A DNA stretch of 64,000 nt from Salinicola halimionae. GTDB lineage: Bacteria > Pseudomonadota > Gammaproteobacteria > Pseudomonadales > Halomonadaceae. The stretch spans positions 885,913-949,912 of the forward strand of contig NZ_PZJQ01000004.1 of the NCBI RefSeq assembly GCF_003206065.1, in the 5' to 3' direction. A program made the position numbers and the translations under genes. The notes under the pieces were generated by a model. The model had not been told where the DNA came from. It saw nothing but the letters and a program-made list of their open reading frames with translations, and made no database searches. Below, piece after piece: positions 35,047-45,500 of this stretch; position 1 is the first letter of the stretch; every line of letters starts with the position of its first letter.

Positions 35047-35964
35047 ATGCGCGAACTCACACTCAGGGCTCACACGCACCTTAGGCAACTCGAGGCTGAG
35101 TCGATTCAGATCATCCGGGAGGTGGCTGCGGAGTTCCGCAATCCGGTCATGCTCTACTCGATCGGCAAGGATTCCTCGGTAATGCTGCATCTAGCGCGGA
35201 AGGCATTCTATCCGGGAACGCCGCCGTTCCCGTTGCTGCATGTCAATACCACCTGGAAGTTTCGCGAAATGATCGAATTTCGCGACCGTACGGCGGCCCA
35301 GGTCGGTATGGAGCTGATCGAGCACGTCAACGAGGAAGGGCGTGTCGCCGATATCAATCCGTTCGATCACGGTAGCGCCAAATATACCGATGTCATGAAG
35401 ACCCAGGCGCTCAAGCAGGCATTGAACCAACACGGTTTCGATGCCGCTTTCGGTGGCGCCCGCCGCGACGAAGAGGCTTCCCGTGCCAAGGAGCGAGTCT
35501 ATTCGTACCGGGATAGACACCATCGCTGGGACCCCAAGAAGCAGCGACCGGAGCTGTGGAATCTCTATAACGGCAAGGTCAACCCGGGCGAGTCGATTCG
35601 AGTCTTTCCGCTCTCGAACTGGACCGAGCTGGATATCTGGCAGTACATCCATCTCGAGTCGATCTCGATAGTGCCGCTTTACTACGCCGCGCCACGACCC
35701 ACCGTGGTTCGTGACGGCATGTTGCTCATGGTCGATGACGATCGGTTACCGCTCGCCGCCGGTGAGGTGCCGCAGGAGCGCTGGGTACGTTTCCGTACTT
35801 TGGGTTGCTATCCGCTGACCGGTGCCATCGAGTCCCGTGCTACCACCTTGCCCACGATCATCCAGGAAATGCTGCTCACTCGCACCAGCGAGCGCTCCGG
35901 CCGTGCCATCGATCACGACGGTGTCGGGTCGATGGAGAAGAAAAAGCGCGAGGGGTATTTCTGA
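35047..35964 (+). CDS. cysD: Sulfate adenylyltransferase subunit 2 (CysD/NodP)
   Basis: 305 residues. Makes adenosine 5'-phosphosulfate from ATP and sulfate together with CysN. Signature [15 protein letters not shown]-loop, [41 protein letters not shown] and the C-terminal [10 protein letters not shown] are all present. The stop TGA shares its A with the ATG of cysNC. It lies inside the capsule locus, not next to assimilatory reductase genes, which resembles rhizobial nodPQ and suggests PAPS supply for sulfating a surface glycan. Confidence 0.95.
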   Translation: MRELTLRAHTHLRQLEAESIQIIREVAAEFRNPVMLYSIGKDSSVMLHLARKAFYPGTPPFPLLHVNTTWKFREMIEFRDRTAAQVGMELIEHVNEEGRVADINPFDHGSAKYTDVMKTQALKQALNQHGFDAAFGGARRDEEASRAKERVYSYRDRHHRWDPKKQRPELWNLYNGKVNPGESIRVFPLSNWTELDIWQYIHLESISIVPLYYAAPRPTVVRDGMLLMVDDDRLPLAAGEVPQERWVRFRTLGCYPLTGAIESRATTLPTIIQEMLLTRTSERSGRAIDHDGVGSMEKKKREGYF

Positions 35965-37895
35965 TGAATTATCCGTCCGTTCGGATAGCCGACAACACCG
36001 AAGGGTACCTTCAGGTGCAGCAGGACAAGGATGCAAACGAGAGCCGGGCGCCGCACGACGGCAAGGATCTGCTGCGCTTCTTGACGTGCGGTAGTGTCGA
36101 CGATGGCAAGTCCACCCTGATCGGACGCCTGCTGCATGACGCCAAAATGATCTTCGACGATCAACTGGCAGCGCTGACACGAGATTCCAGGCTGCAAGGT
36201 CGCACGGATGGTCTCTTGGATCTGGCTCTGCTGGTCGATGGACTGCAGTCGGAGCGCGAGCAGGGCATCACCATCGATGTCGCCTACCGGTTTTTTTCCA
36301 CCGACAAGCGCAAGTTCATCATTGCCGATACCCCGGGCCATGAGCAGTACACCCGCAACATGGCAACCGGCGCTTCCACCGCGAACCTGGCAGTCATTCT
36401 GATCGATGCCCGCTTTGGGGTGCAGGTTCAGACGCGGCGGCATAGCTTCATCTGCGATCTGCTCGGTATTCGCCATTTCGTGATCGCGATCAACAAGATG
36501 GATCTGGTCGACTACTCCGAGGCGCGTTTTCGGGAAATCGTTGCGGATTATCGCGATTTCGTCAGTCAGTTGAGCGTTTCCGACGTTCGCTATCTGCCGA
36601 TATCCGCACTGAATGGCGATAACGTGGTCGACCCCAGCCCCCACATGCGCTGGTTCGACGAGGCACCGTTGCTGACCCAGCTCGAGCAGATCGAGATTCT
36701 GTCGGCGCGAAGTCTCCACGAGCTTCGCTTTCCGGTGCAGTACGTCAACCGACCCAATCTCAATTTCCGGGGTTACTGCGGTACCTTGGCCGCCGGCGCC
36801 GTCGAGGTCGGTACCGAGATTCGGGTCGAGCCTTCCGGCAAACACTCGAGCGTGGCCCGAATCGTTACCAGTGACGGTGATCTGAACGTGGCGTATGCGG
36901 GGCAGTCGGTCACGCTCACCTTGCGCGACGAGATCGATATCTCGCGTGGCGACACTCTGGTCGCGGCAAATAGCGAACTCGAGCCCTGTAGCGCTTTCAT
37001 CGCCGACGTAGTGTGGATGCACGAGACGCCACTCGCGGTGGGTCATGAATACGAATTCAAGGCAGGCACCCGTATCGTACCGGGGCGAGTCGTCCACATC
37101 CTCTATCAGGTCGACGTCAATACCCTCGAGCACCACGCGAGCGAGACATTACCGCTCAACGCCATCGCGCGCTGTCAGATCGAAGTCGCGCAACCACTGG
37201 TGCTGGATCGCTATCAGCATTCTCCCGAGACCGGAAACTTCATCTTCATCGACAGGCTGAGCAACCTCACCGTAGGCGCCGGCATGGTGGTGGACATGCT
37301 GAATAAGGGACACGTGGTCTGGCATGACATGGCCGTCACCAAGAGCCGGCGCGCGGATCGCAACCGTCAGAAGCCGAGCATTATCTGGTTCACGGGGCTT
37401 TCCGGAGCGGGCAAATCCACCGTTGCCGATGCGTTGGAACGGCAGCTCTTCGGCATGGGCTACAACACCTACCTATTGGACGGCGACAACGTGCGCCACG
37501 GCCTGTGCCGGGATCTCGGCTTCAGCAACGAGGATCGTCAGGAAAACATTCGCCGCATCGGTGAAGTGGCCAAGCTGATGGTCGACTCGGGGATGCTTAC
37601 GCTGGTTTCGTTTATCTCGCCGTTTCGCGAAGACCGCCTCAACGTTCGTCGCATGGTCGAGGCCGGCGAATTCATCGAAGTGTTCGTCAATACGCCGCTA
37701 TCCGTTTGCGAACGTCGCGATCCCAAAGGGCTCTACCGTAAGGCTCGTCGCGGCGAAATCCAGCAATTCACCGGTATCAGCTCGCCTTACGAAGTACCCG
37801 AATCGCCAGAAATCGAAATCGATACCTCGGTCTGTGACCTTGAAGAGACTATCAGGCGTCTCATCGCGGGGCTGCGTCGTCATCGAATTATCTAG
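35964..37895 (+). CDS. cysN: CysN-CysC fusion: ATP-sulfurylase GTPase + APS kinase (NodQ type)
   Basis: 643 residues. GTPase part: [41 protein letters not shown], then EF-Tu-like beta-barrels. APS kinase part from about residue 470: [41 protein letters not shown]. The fusion gives PAPS, the donor for sulfotransferases. ATG 35964 is coupled to the cysD stop. In this locus the obvious PAPS user is the sulfotransferase domain of the gene at 53774. Confidence 0.95.
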   Translation: MNYPSVRIADNTEGYLQVQQDKDANESRAPHDGKDLLRFLTCGSVDDGKSTLIGRLLHDAKMIFDDQLAALTRDSRLQGRTDGLLDLALLVDGLQSEREQGITIDVAYRFFSTDKRKFIIADTPGHEQYTRNMATGASTANLAVILIDARFGVQVQTRRHSFICDLLGIRHFVIAINKMDLVDYSEARFREIVADYRDFVSQLSVSDVRYLPISALNGDNVVDPSPHMRWFDEAPLLTQLEQIEILSARSLHELRFPVQYVNRPNLNFRGYCGTLAAGAVEVGTEIRVEPSGKHSSVARIVTSDGDLNVAYAGQSVTLTLRDEIDISRGDTLVAANSELEPCSAFIADVVWMHETPLAVGHEYEFKAGTRIVPGRVVHILYQVDVNTLEHHASETLPLNAIARCQIEVAQPLVLDRYQHSPETGNFIFIDRLSNLTVGAGMVVDMLNKGHVVWHDMAVTKSRRADRNRQKPSIIWFTGLSGAGKSTVADALERQLFGMGYNTYLLDGDNVRHGLCRDLGFSNEDRQENIRRIGEVAKLMVDSGMLTLVSFISPFREDRLNVRRMVEAGEFIEVFVNTPLSVCERRDPKGLYRKARRGEIQQFTGISSPYEVPESPEIEIDTSVCDLEETIRRLIAGLRRHRII

Positions 37896-38035
37896 ACGGA
37901 CATCAAAAGCGGAATTCGGCATTTCAGCATGAGTAGTTCACGTGAAAAGACGGTAATGACGTTGAGCGCTACAGAAAAATATCAGGTTGGGTTCTCGGCG
38001 ATAACGCGCGGGAAATCGAGGGAAAGGTGGTCGCG

Positions 38036-38440
38036 ATGAAAAATGAAATAAGGCAAGTCAGCAAGAGTAATCCCGCTAGAAAATGGGGGGCGGTGGCACT
38101 GGCGATCGTCGCCGTCTCAGGATGTGCGACCTCACAGCAACGCACAGGGGATACGGCCGCGATGCCCATGAATGGGGCAACGCCGGTAAGCGGTCCGCTC
38201 GCCAGCTTTCTCGATAGTGCCGCGCCTGGCAGCGTCACCACGATGGCCACTTCACCCTGGGGTGCCAACGTCTCGATCCATGCTCGCGAGCGCTACTTTT
38301 CGGCGAGTGGCCGGCGCTGTCTGCTCCTGGATGTAACACGTAATGTCGCGCCGGCCGGTCTTCCGGTCGGCGAAGTGACGTGCCTAGTGCCGGATAAAGG
38401 CTGGTATGCCCAGCGGTTGGTGACGGAAATCATTCGCTAG
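38036..38440 (+). CDS. Small outer-membrane lipoprotein candidate
   Basis: 134 residues with a lipoprotein signal: charged N-terminus, hydrophobic VALAIVAVSGC and lipidated Cys30. The mature part has RYFSASGRRCLLLDVT and GEVTCLVPDKGWYAQ with two Cys that may pair. Similar small lipoproteins precede polysaccharide export genes in other bacteria, but I do not recognise a named family. ATG 38036 has GGAAAGG 8 bases upstream. It ends just before a terminator, so it is separate from the kpsDMTE unit. Confidence 0.7.
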   Translation: MKNEIRQVSKSNPARKWGAVALAIVAVSGCATSQQRTGDTAAMPMNGATPVSGPLASFLDSAAPGSVTTMATSPWGANVSIHARERYFSASGRRCLLLDVTRNVAPAGLPVGEVTCLVPDKGWYAQRLVTEIIR

Positions 38441-38443
38441 ATC

Positions 38444-38470
38444 GCGTCTGAGTAGTTTGCAGACGCTTTT
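38444..38470 (+). terminator. Terminator after the lipoprotein gene
   Basis: 7-bp stem gcgtctg/cagacgc with a 9-base loop, followed by TTTT. Confidence 0.75.
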
Positions 38471-38621
38471 CGGAGAAGCCGTCTAAATCTGTCGTTCCTA
38501 ATGCCGGAATGACCTGGACGCCACCGAATCAAGAAGTGCCGATAAACGGCATTTTACCGGAGTTTGATTATCGAAATCCGGTGCTCGATGGCCCGAAACA
38601 ACGTGAGGGAAGGGAACCACC

Positions 38622-40355
38622 ATGAAGCGGTTATCAATGATTTTCCGGGCTATGTGCCTGGTGGCGGTAGCGTGCTTGAACGCTGGCCTTGCTCACGGGC
38701 AGGACTTCGGGTTGAACAGCAGCGCATTGTTGGGCGGCGACCAACCAGCGGAGGCGATGACGTCGCAGACGCAAGATGCCGACAGCACCGAAACATCGCC
38801 GCGAGCCGATTGGGACAGTGGCACCTATGGTCCTGTCGATCCACGGGCACAGGCCATGGTCGACCCCAACAGCTTGCCGCCATTCGGCGAGAACCTGTTC
38901 AGTGGCGGTTTCCGCGGCATGATGGCCGACGGACTCAATCCCGATTACCTGATCAAGCCTGGTGACCAGATCACCATTCGGGTCTGGGGCGGCGTCGAGA
39001 TTGACCGCGTATTGGCCGTGGACGCACAGGGCAACATCTTCCTGCCACGAATCGGGCCTTTGCAGGTCCAGGGGATCTCCAACGCGCAGCTCAACGCCAA
39101 AGTGCGTGGGGCGATCAAGTCGGTCTATCCGGAAAACGTCAGTGTCTACACCAATCTTCAAGGTGTGCAGCCGGTGGGGGTTTTCGTCACGGGCTATGTG
39201 CTGAACCCGGGGCGCTACTCCGGAACGCCCAACGATTCGATGCTCTACTTTCTCGATCAGGCGGGCGGTATCGATCAAGCGCTCGGTAGCTATCGCCAGG
39301 TAGTGATCAAGCGCGGGAGCCAGGTCGTCAACGTCATCGATCTGTATGAATTTCTGATCAACGGGGATATCGCCCGGCCGCAGTTCCGTGATGGCGACAC
39401 CATCGTGGTCGAAGAGCGTGGGCCGGCCATCAGCGTCGTGGGTGACGTGCAGAAGAACTACCGCTACGAACTGGTCGGCGATGCGCTGACCGGAGAGGAC
39501 GTGATCAACCTGGCACGACTGAAATCCGGCGTGTCGCATGTGCTCCTTCGGGGCAGCCGTTCTTCGGGTCCGATTTCACGGTACCTGCCGCTGGCGGAAT
39601 TCCGCAGCGCCGAGGTGCGTCGTGGCGATGAAGTGATGTTCAGCGCCGACCTGCGTGACGAGACCATCGTGGTCCAGATCGAGGGCAGCTATTACGGGCC
39701 ATCGCGTTATGCGCTGCCCCGGGACGCCCGGTTGGGCGAGTTTCTCAATGCGATCAGCGTGCCGAAGGACATGACCAGCTATCAGGATATCTCCATCCGT
39801 CGGATCAGCGTGGCGGAGCAACAGGCGTCGTCGTTGAAGGATAGCCTGCGCCGACTCGAGACGACCTATCTCGGCTACCCGTCCCGCACGGCCAAGGAAG
39901 GGGAAATCCAGGTTCGTCAGGCGGAGTTGATCGAGCGGTTCGTGCAGAAGGCTTCTCAGGTCAAGCCGACAGGTCGGCTGGTTGTTGCCAGAGACGGCAA
40001 CGTTGCGGATATACGCCTGCAGGACGGGGATATCGTGACCATCCCGGAGAATACCGATTCCGTTCTGTTGAGTGGCGAAATCATCATTCCTCAGGCGATG
40101 GTCTACACGCCGGGCATGAGCGCCCTCGATTACATCCAGCAGGCCGGCGGATTCACGCCCAGAGCCGACGAGGACCAGGTGTTGGTGGTTCATCGCAATG
40201 GCGCCGTCATCCAGTCGGGGCAGACCCGAATGCGTGCCGGCGACGAGATCATCGTCCTGCCGGCTGCCCCGACCAGCAACATCGAACTGGCGTCGTCAAT
40301 CACCCAGATCCTGTTCCAGATCGCCGTGGCAACTCGCGTAGCGCTTGACCTATGA
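38622..40355 (+). CDS. kpsD: Outer-membrane polysaccharide export protein (KpsD-like OPX)
   Basis: 577 residues, close to E. coli KpsD (558). Signal peptide to about residue 27 (ACLNAGLAHGQ), a Poly_export domain (YLIKPGDQITIRVWGG, GNIFLPRIGPLQVQG), then SLBB beta-grasp repeats (GVFVTGYVLNPGRYSG, ISVVGDVQKNYRYEL, VQIEGSYYGPSRYALP, LLSGEIIIPQAMVYTPG). It forms the periplasmic/outer-membrane exit of the capsule pathway with KpsE and KpsMT. No clear lipobox, as in KpsD and unlike Wza. First gene of the export operon. Confidence 0.92.
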   Translation: MKRLSMIFRAMCLVAVACLNAGLAHGQDFGLNSSALLGGDQPAEAMTSQTQDADSTETSPRADWDSGTYGPVDPRAQAMVDPNSLPPFGENLFSGGFRGMMADGLNPDYLIKPGDQITIRVWGGVEIDRVLAVDAQGNIFLPRIGPLQVQGISNAQLNAKVRGAIKSVYPENVSVYTNLQGVQPVGVFVTGYVLNPGRYSGTPNDSMLYFLDQAGGIDQALGSYRQVVIKRGSQVVNVIDLYEFLINGDIARPQFRDGDTIVVEERGPAISVVGDVQKNYRYELVGDALTGEDVINLARLKSGVSHVLLRGSRSSGPISRYLPLAEFRSAEVRRGDEVMFSADLRDETIVVQIEGSYYGPSRYALPRDARLGEFLNAISVPKDMTSYQDISIRRISVAEQQASSLKDSLRRLETTYLGYPSRTAKEGEIQVRQAELIERFVQKASQVKPTGRLVVARDGNVADIRLQDGDIVTIPENTDSVLLSGEIIIPQAMVYTPGMSALDYIQQAGGFTPRADEDQVLVVHRNGAVIQSGQTRMRAGDEIIVLPAAPTSNIELASSITQILFQIAVATRVALDL

Positions 40356-40423
40356 GCGCCCTCGATCCGCGATCTTTCCGCCTGATGCGCACGTTGTGCG
40401 TACACCCTCGGGGGTAATCCGTC

Positions 40424-41284
40424 ATGGCCATGGATTCTTCACGACCGGGTTTTTCACCACCGGGCTTTCCACCATCAGATTTTGCACGACCGCCCGGAGC
40501 GCCCTCGCGGCCGCCCTGGCGGGTAGCCAGAAGCGTCTGGTTCGCCATGTTCATGCGCGAAGCCATCTCTCGCACCATGGCAGACCGCATGGGCTGGTTC
40601 TGGATGATCTTCGAACCGCTGGCGATCATCGGCGTGATGGTTTCGGTGCGTGGGCTGTTCATGTCCGGCCGACACATCGCCGGCGCCGACTACGTGGCCT
40701 GGATGGTGGTGGGGCTGATGGGCTTCATGCTGTTCCGGGAGAACATGATGCGCTCGATTGGTGCGGTCGAGGCCAATCGCGGATTGTTCGCCTATCGCCA
40801 GGTCAAGCCGATCGACCCGGTACTGGTGCGCTGTTTTCTCGAAGGCATGCTCAAGACACTGATCTTCATCCTGTTCATCACGATTGGCAGTCTGCTCAAG
40901 TTCGAGCTGATGCCCGACTATCCGTTCGGCGCGATGATGGACTGGCTGTCGTTGTGGGCGCTGGGTTGGGGCATGGGACTGACGCTGTCGGTCCTTGGCG
41001 ATCTGATTCCGGAAATCGGCAAGGTGGCTCGCATCCTCAACCTGCCTTTGCTGTTGCTCTCCGGCGTCATATTCCCGGTGCTCTACGTGCCGCATCAATA
41101 CCGTGAGTACCTGTTGATGAACCCGATCGTGCACGGCCTGGAGAGCATGCGAATGAACTTCTTCGGCGGCTACCACACGATCAGCGGTATCGACATGACC
41201 TATCTGTGGTTCTGGGCGCTGGCGCTGATTTCGCTGGGGCTGATCCTTCACACGCGCTTTCGCGACCAGCTGAAAGCGCACTAG
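40424..41284 (+). CDS. kpsM: Capsule ABC exporter permease (KpsM)
   Basis: 286 residues with six predicted membrane helices of the ABC-2 type (WFWMIFEPLAIIGVMV, YVAWMVVGLMGFMLF, GMLKTLIFILFITIG, LLLLSGVIFPVLYVP, WFWALALISLGLIL). The first ~30 residues are Pro-rich and cytoplasmic, longer than in E. coli KpsM. It moves the lipid-linked capsule chain across the inner membrane with KpsT. Confidence 0.93.
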   Translation: MAMDSSRPGFSPPGFPPSDFARPPGAPSRPPWRVARSVWFAMFMREAISRTMADRMGWFWMIFEPLAIIGVMVSVRGLFMSGRHIAGADYVAWMVVGLMGFMLFRENMMRSIGAVEANRGLFAYRQVKPIDPVLVRCFLEGMLKTLIFILFITIGSLLKFELMPDYPFGAMMDWLSLWALGWGMGLTLSVLGDLIPEIGKVARILNLPLLLLSGVIFPVLYVPHQYREYLLMNPIVHGLESMRMNFFGGYHTISGIDMTYLWFWALALISLGLILHTRFRDQLKAH

Positions 41285-41297
41285 GAGATCTGCCCAC

Positions 41298-42248
41298 ATG
41301 ATCGAAATCCATAATCTCTACAAGCGTTATCACAACCATCACGACAGCCCTTGGGTCCTGAAAGATATCAGTCTGACGATCCCCTCTGGCGTCAGCGTTG
41401 GTCTGCTGGGGCGTAACGGGGCGGGTAAGTCGACGCTGCTGCGGCTGATCGGTGGCATGGACTCTCCGGATCGTGGCGAGATCATTCGCAACAGTCGCGT
41501 TTCCTGGCCGATCGGCCTGGCGGGTGGTTTTCAGGGATCGATGACCGGCCGCCAGAACGTCAAGTTCGTAGCTCGGATTCACGGTGCCGAGGAGGACATC
41601 GAGCGGGTGATCGAGGAAGTCGAGGCCTTTGCCGAGATCGGCAATGCCTTCGATGAGCCGGTGAAGACCTACTCCTCGGGGATGCGTTCACGTCTGGCAT
41701 TCGGGCTGTCGCTGGCCTTCGATTTCGATGTCTACCTCTCGGACGAAGCGACCGCGGTAGGCGATCGCGCCTTCAAGGCCAAGGCTCAGAAGGCATTCAA
41801 GGATCGCATCGGCAAAGCCAGTCTGATCATGGTCTCCCATGGCGAGGGGGTCCTGCGGGAATTCTGCAAGGCGGGCATCGTGCTGGAAAAAGGGCAGGCG
41901 CAGTGGTTCGACGATATCGAAGATGCCATCAGCGCTTATCACGAAGCGACCGATGGCAAGAAGGTCGCGCCTCCGGTCGTTCCTCAATCGCTCTCCGAGG
42001 CGAAACAGGTGCTGATGCAGGCCAATCGCGAATTCGAGCAGGTGCGCCTCGATTACCAGATCGCCAGCGACGATCCGGCTCGGGACGACCCTGACGACGC
42101 CTTGCGCTGGCGCATGGAAGATGCCCGCGAGCGCATGCACGACGCGCGCCGATACGTGCAGCAGTTCCAGGCTCAGGCGAAATCCAAGCCTCGAAATCGA
42201 ACGCCAACGTCTACGAAAAAGACTCCGAAAAAGACAGGTCGGCCATGA
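41298..42248 (+). CDS. kpsT: Capsule ABC exporter ATPase (KpsT) with C-terminal extension
   Basis: 316 residues. Walker A GRNGAGKST, signature YSSGMRSRLAFG, Walker B VYLSDEATAVGD, H-loop SHGEG. Usual KpsT is ~220 residues; here ~95 follow (from about residue 220), highly charged and probably helical (SLSEAKQVLMQANREFEQVRLDY), ending in a Lys/Thr-rich tail. The extension might bind a partner, like the glycan-binding tails of O-antigen Wzt, but it is not a beta-sandwich. Overlaps kpsE by four bases. Confidence 0.93.
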   Translation: MIEIHNLYKRYHNHHDSPWVLKDISLTIPSGVSVGLLGRNGAGKSTLLRLIGGMDSPDRGEIIRNSRVSWPIGLAGGFQGSMTGRQNVKFVARIHGAEEDIERVIEEVEAFAEIGNAFDEPVKTYSSGMRSRLAFGLSLAFDFDVYLSDEATAVGDRAFKAKAQKAFKDRIGKASLIMVSHGEGVLREFCKAGIVLEKGQAQWFDDIEDAISAYHEATDGKKVAPPVVPQSLSEAKQVLMQANREFEQVRLDYQIASDDPARDDPDDALRWRMEDARERMHDARRYVQQFQAQAKSKPRNRTPTSTKKTPKKTGRP

Positions 42249-43360
42249 ACAAGTCAGCTCATCTCAATAAATCATCCCGATTGCGCAAGTCGTTCCACTG
42301 GATCGTGTGCCTGATCGCGATCGTCATCGTGTCCCTCTACTGGGCGCTGTGGGCCAGCGACCGCTATGTCTCTCACGCCAATGTGGTCCTGGAAAGCCCC
42401 CAACTGGCATCGCCAACCCTGAGCGTGAGTTCGTTGTTGAGCGGCGGCGCGACCAGCAATCTTGCGGACATGCTTCTGCTGCGGGATTACATGCGTTCCG
42501 TGGATATGCTGAAGCTGCTCATCGATGAAGCGGATTTCCGCAATCACTACGCCAACTCGGGCGCCGATTTCTTCAGTGCGCTGGGCGATGAAAACGCGCC
42601 GCTTGAAGAACTGCACGAATACTTCCTATCGCGGATATCGGTGGAGCTGGACGACTACGCCGGCGTGTTGCGCGTCGACGTCGAAGCCTTCAGCCCTGAA
42701 GAAGCCAACAAGATCGCGAATCTATTGCTGGATGAGGGCGAGCGCCACATGAATCTGATGGGCCAGCGGTTGGCGGAAGAGCAGGTGCGCTTTCTCGAAC
42801 AGCAGGTCACGCTGCTGGAAGACAAGTTCCAGCAAACCCGAGACGCGCTGGTCAACTATCAGAACGCCAACGGATTGGTCTCGCCGACAGGCACGGTGGA
42901 GAGCTTGAGCTCGGTGGTTTCGAGCCTGGAAGGACAGCTCGCCATTGCCAAGGCCCGCAAGAGTGCCCTCGCAAGCTTCCAGAGTGCGCGCTCCCCGGAA
43001 ATCGTGCGTGTCAGTAGCGAGATCAAGGCTCTCAAAGATCAGATCGTGCAGGAGCAGGAGCGTCTGGCCCGCCAGTCGGGTGATGCCCTCAACAGCATTT
43101 CTTCGGAATATCAGACCTTGATGCTACGTGCCCAGTTTGCTCAGGAAAGCTATGCCGGGGCGTTGGGAGCGCTCGAAACCACACGCATCGAGGCTGCGCG
43201 CAAGTTGAAGCAGGTTTCCGTATTGCAGACGCCGACGATGCCGGAATATCCCGAGCAGCCGGAACGGCTCTACAACTCGGTGGTCTTCGCGGTGATCGCG
43301 CTGTTCATCACGCTGATCCTCAACATGCTGATCCTGATCGTGAAAGATCACCGCGACTGA
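42245..43360 (+). CDS. kpsE: Inner-membrane capsule export protein (KpsE, PCP-3 family)
   Basis: 371 residues: a membrane helix near residues 18-35 (IVCLIAIVIVSLYWALWAS), a long periplasmic part with coiled coil (about 170-310, EQQVTLLEDKFQQTRDALVNYQ), the conserved TMPEYPEQPERLY, and a second helix at the end (VVFAVIALFITLILNMLILIV). It bridges KpsMT and KpsD. Translationally coupled to kpsT. Confidence 0.93.
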   Translation: MNKSAHLNKSSRLRKSFHWIVCLIAIVIVSLYWALWASDRYVSHANVVLESPQLASPTLSVSSLLSGGATSNLADMLLLRDYMRSVDMLKLLIDEADFRNHYANSGADFFSALGDENAPLEELHEYFLSRISVELDDYAGVLRVDVEAFSPEEANKIANLLLDEGERHMNLMGQRLAEEQVRFLEQQVTLLEDKFQQTRDALVNYQNANGLVSPTGTVESLSSVVSSLEGQLAIAKARKSALASFQSARSPEIVRVSSEIKALKDQIVQEQERLARQSGDALNSISSEYQTLMLRAQFAQESYAGALGALETTRIEAARKLKQVSVLQTPTMPEYPEQPERLYNSVVFAVIALFITLILNMLILIVKDHRD

Positions 43361-43452
43361 TCGGTTCGCCATCGGTCCACCAATGATCGCTGTACGACAA
43401 ATCCACAATTGATCGTTGCGCTATCAATAGTAGCCTCGACGGGGGAAGTAAC

Positions 43453-44532
43453 ATGAGCATGACATTTCTAGTGACAGGGGGCGCCGGATTCATCGGCTCG
43501 GCGGTGGTGCGCGAGTTGATCGAGCACACGTCGCATCGCGTCATCAACGTCGACAATCTGACCTACGCGGGTAATCCGGAATCGCTGGCACGCGTCGACA
43601 GCGACGAACGCTACGAGTTTCGTCTGGCCGACATCTGCGATGCGGCGGCCATGGCCAGACTCTTCCGCGAATATCAGCCGGACGTGGTCATGCATTTGGC
43701 GGCGGAGAGCCATGTCGATCGATCCATCGACGGGCCTGCGGCGTTCATCGAGACCAATATCGTCGGCACCTATACCCTGCTGGAGGCGGCTCGCGCCTAC
43801 TGGAAAGGGTTGCAGGATAGTGCTCCGCAGAAAGCGGCGACTTTCCGGTTTCATCATATCTCCACCGATGAGGTCTACGGAGACCTGCACGGCGTCGACG
43901 ACCTGTTCACCGAGACGACGCCGTACGCCCCCAGTTCGCCCTATTCGGCCAGCAAGGCGAGCTCCGATCACCTGGTACGCGCCTGGTACCGAACCTTTGG
44001 TCTGCCGACCCTGGTGACCAACTGCTCCAACAATTACGGGCCGTTCCATTTCCCGGAAAAGCTGATTCCGCTGATGATCCTCAGCGCGCTGGCGGGTCAG
44101 TCGTTGCCGGTCTATGGCGACGGCAAGCAGGTTCGCGACTGGCTGTTCGTGGAGGATCATGCGCGGGCGCTGGTTCAGGTCGCCTGTGAAGGCAAGATCG
44201 GCGAGACCTATAATATCGGCGGACACAACGAAAAGCAGAATCTGGAGGTCGTCGGCACCATCTGCGACCTGCTAGAGGAACTCGCGCCCGAGAAACCCCA
44301 GGGGGTGGCGCATTACCGGGATCTGATCACTTTCGTGGCCGATCGTCCGGGCCATGACCAGCGTTACGCGATCGACGCGTCCAAGATTCAGCGTGAGTTG
44401 GGCTGGACGCCGCGCGAGACCTTTGAAAGCGGTATGCGCAAGACCGTGTGCTGGTTCCTCGAAAACGATGTCTGGTGGCGGCGCGTGCAGAACGGCAGCT
44501 ATCAGGGCGAGCGACTAGGGGCAACCGCATGA
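43453..44532 (+). CDS. rmlB: dTDP-glucose 4,6-dehydratase
   Basis: 359 residues, extended [39 protein letters not shown] with Thr/Asp/Glu catalytic set, [33 protein letters not shown]. Second step of dTDP-L-rhamnose synthesis. First of a compact rmlBDAC set; the stop overlaps rmlD by four bases. Confidence 0.96.
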   Translation: MSMTFLVTGGAGFIGSAVVRELIEHTSHRVINVDNLTYAGNPESLARVDSDERYEFRLADICDAAAMARLFREYQPDVVMHLAAESHVDRSIDGPAAFIETNIVGTYTLLEAARAYWKGLQDSAPQKAATFRFHHISTDEVYGDLHGVDDLFTETTPYAPSSPYSASKASSDHLVRAWYRTFGLPTLVTNCSNNYGPFHFPEKLIPLMILSALAGQSLPVYGDGKQVRDWLFVEDHARALVQVACEGKIGETYNIGGHNEKQNLEVVGTICDLLEELAPEKPQGVAHYRDLITFVADRPGHDQRYAIDASKIQRELGWTPRETFESGMRKTVCWFLENDVWWRRVQNGSYQGERLGATA

Positions 44533-45416
44533 CCGTTCTGATTCTTGGCGGTAACGGTCAGGTCGGTTTCGAACTGCAGCGTGCGCTGGCTCCACTGGGA
44601 AAGTGTGTTTCGCCCGGACGGCAGTCGCTGGACCTGCAGGATGCCGACGCCGTCGCCCGTGTGCTCGCTACGTTCCAACCTACTCTGATCGTCAATGCCG
44701 CTGCCTGGACCGCGGTGGATGCGGCCGAAAGCTCGCGTGACGAGGCGTTCCGGTTGAACGCGGCGCTGCCGGCGCAACTTGCCGATTACTGTGCGTCGGC
44801 TTCGGCGCGACTCATCCATTACTCGTCTGACTATGTCTATCCCGGCAATGGGGAAACGCCGTGGCGGGAGTCCAGCGAAACGGCACCGCTCTCCCTATAT
44901 GGAGAGAGCAAGCTGGCGGGTGACGAGGCGATACTGGCCAGTGGCGTTGATGCGCTGATCTTCCGCACCAGTTGGGTCTACAGCGCGCGCGGCCATAATT
45001 TCATGAAAACCATGCTGCGTCTGGCTCGGGAGCGGGAAGCGCTCAGCATCGTTGGCGATCAGATCGGTGCGCCAACGCCGGCGCGGCTGATTGCCGATGT
45101 CACGTTGCTGGCAGTGAAGGCGCGGATGGATGAGCGTCTGCCCGCCGGGCTTTATCACCTGGCACCGCGTGGAGAAACCAGCTGGCACGGCTTCGCTCAG
45201 GCGATCTTTCGCCAGGCCGAAGCGTTCGGGGAGACCTTGCGGGTACAACCGGATCAGGTGGCTTCGATCCCGACCGCCAATTACCCCACACCCGCGCAAC
45301 GGCCGCTCAATTCGCGCCTGGCGCTGGAGAAGCTCGAGCAGGGGCTGGGTATCACGCTGCCGGACTGGGAGTCTCAACTGCAGCTGACGCTCTCGGAACT
45401 GCTTGACGTCGCATAG
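44529..45416 (+). CDS. rmlD: dTDP-4-dehydrorhamnose reductase
   Basis: 295 residues: [13 protein letters not shown] cofactor loop, [38 protein letters not shown] and [14 protein letters not shown]. Last step to dTDP-L-rhamnose. ATG 44529 overlaps the rmlB stop; the frame extends upstream but only inside rmlB. Confidence 0.95.
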   Translation: MTVLILGGNGQVGFELQRALAPLGKCVSPGRQSLDLQDADAVARVLATFQPTLIVNAAAWTAVDAAESSRDEAFRLNAALPAQLADYCASASARLIHYSSDYVYPGNGETPWRESSETAPLSLYGESKLAGDEAILASGVDALIFRTSWVYSARGHNFMKTMLRLAREREALSIVGDQIGAPTPARLIADVTLLAVKARMDERLPAGLYHLAPRGETSWHGFAQAIFRQAEAFGETLRVQPDQVASIPTANYPTPAQRPLNSRLALEKLEQGLGITLPDWESQLQLTLSELLDVA

Positions 45417-45500
45417 AGGCTCCTTTCCGCAGGGAAGGCGTCAAATTATACCGTTATCCAGATATTTGAATCGATCCTGGCATCGAATAGGAGCTTAACC

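Noticed and set aside
35913..37136. 407-codon minus-strand frame opposite cysNC
   Set aside because: Antisense shadow of a well-conserved gene; no motifs.
38663..38674. Exact GGCGGTAGCGTG, the RfaH ops element, near the start of kpsD
   Set aside because: It lies inside the coding sequence and encodes a common Ala-Val-Ala run; an 11 of 12 match also occurs deep inside the second UDP-glucose dehydrogenase gene (about 47464), so chance is likely. No JUMPstart context was found.
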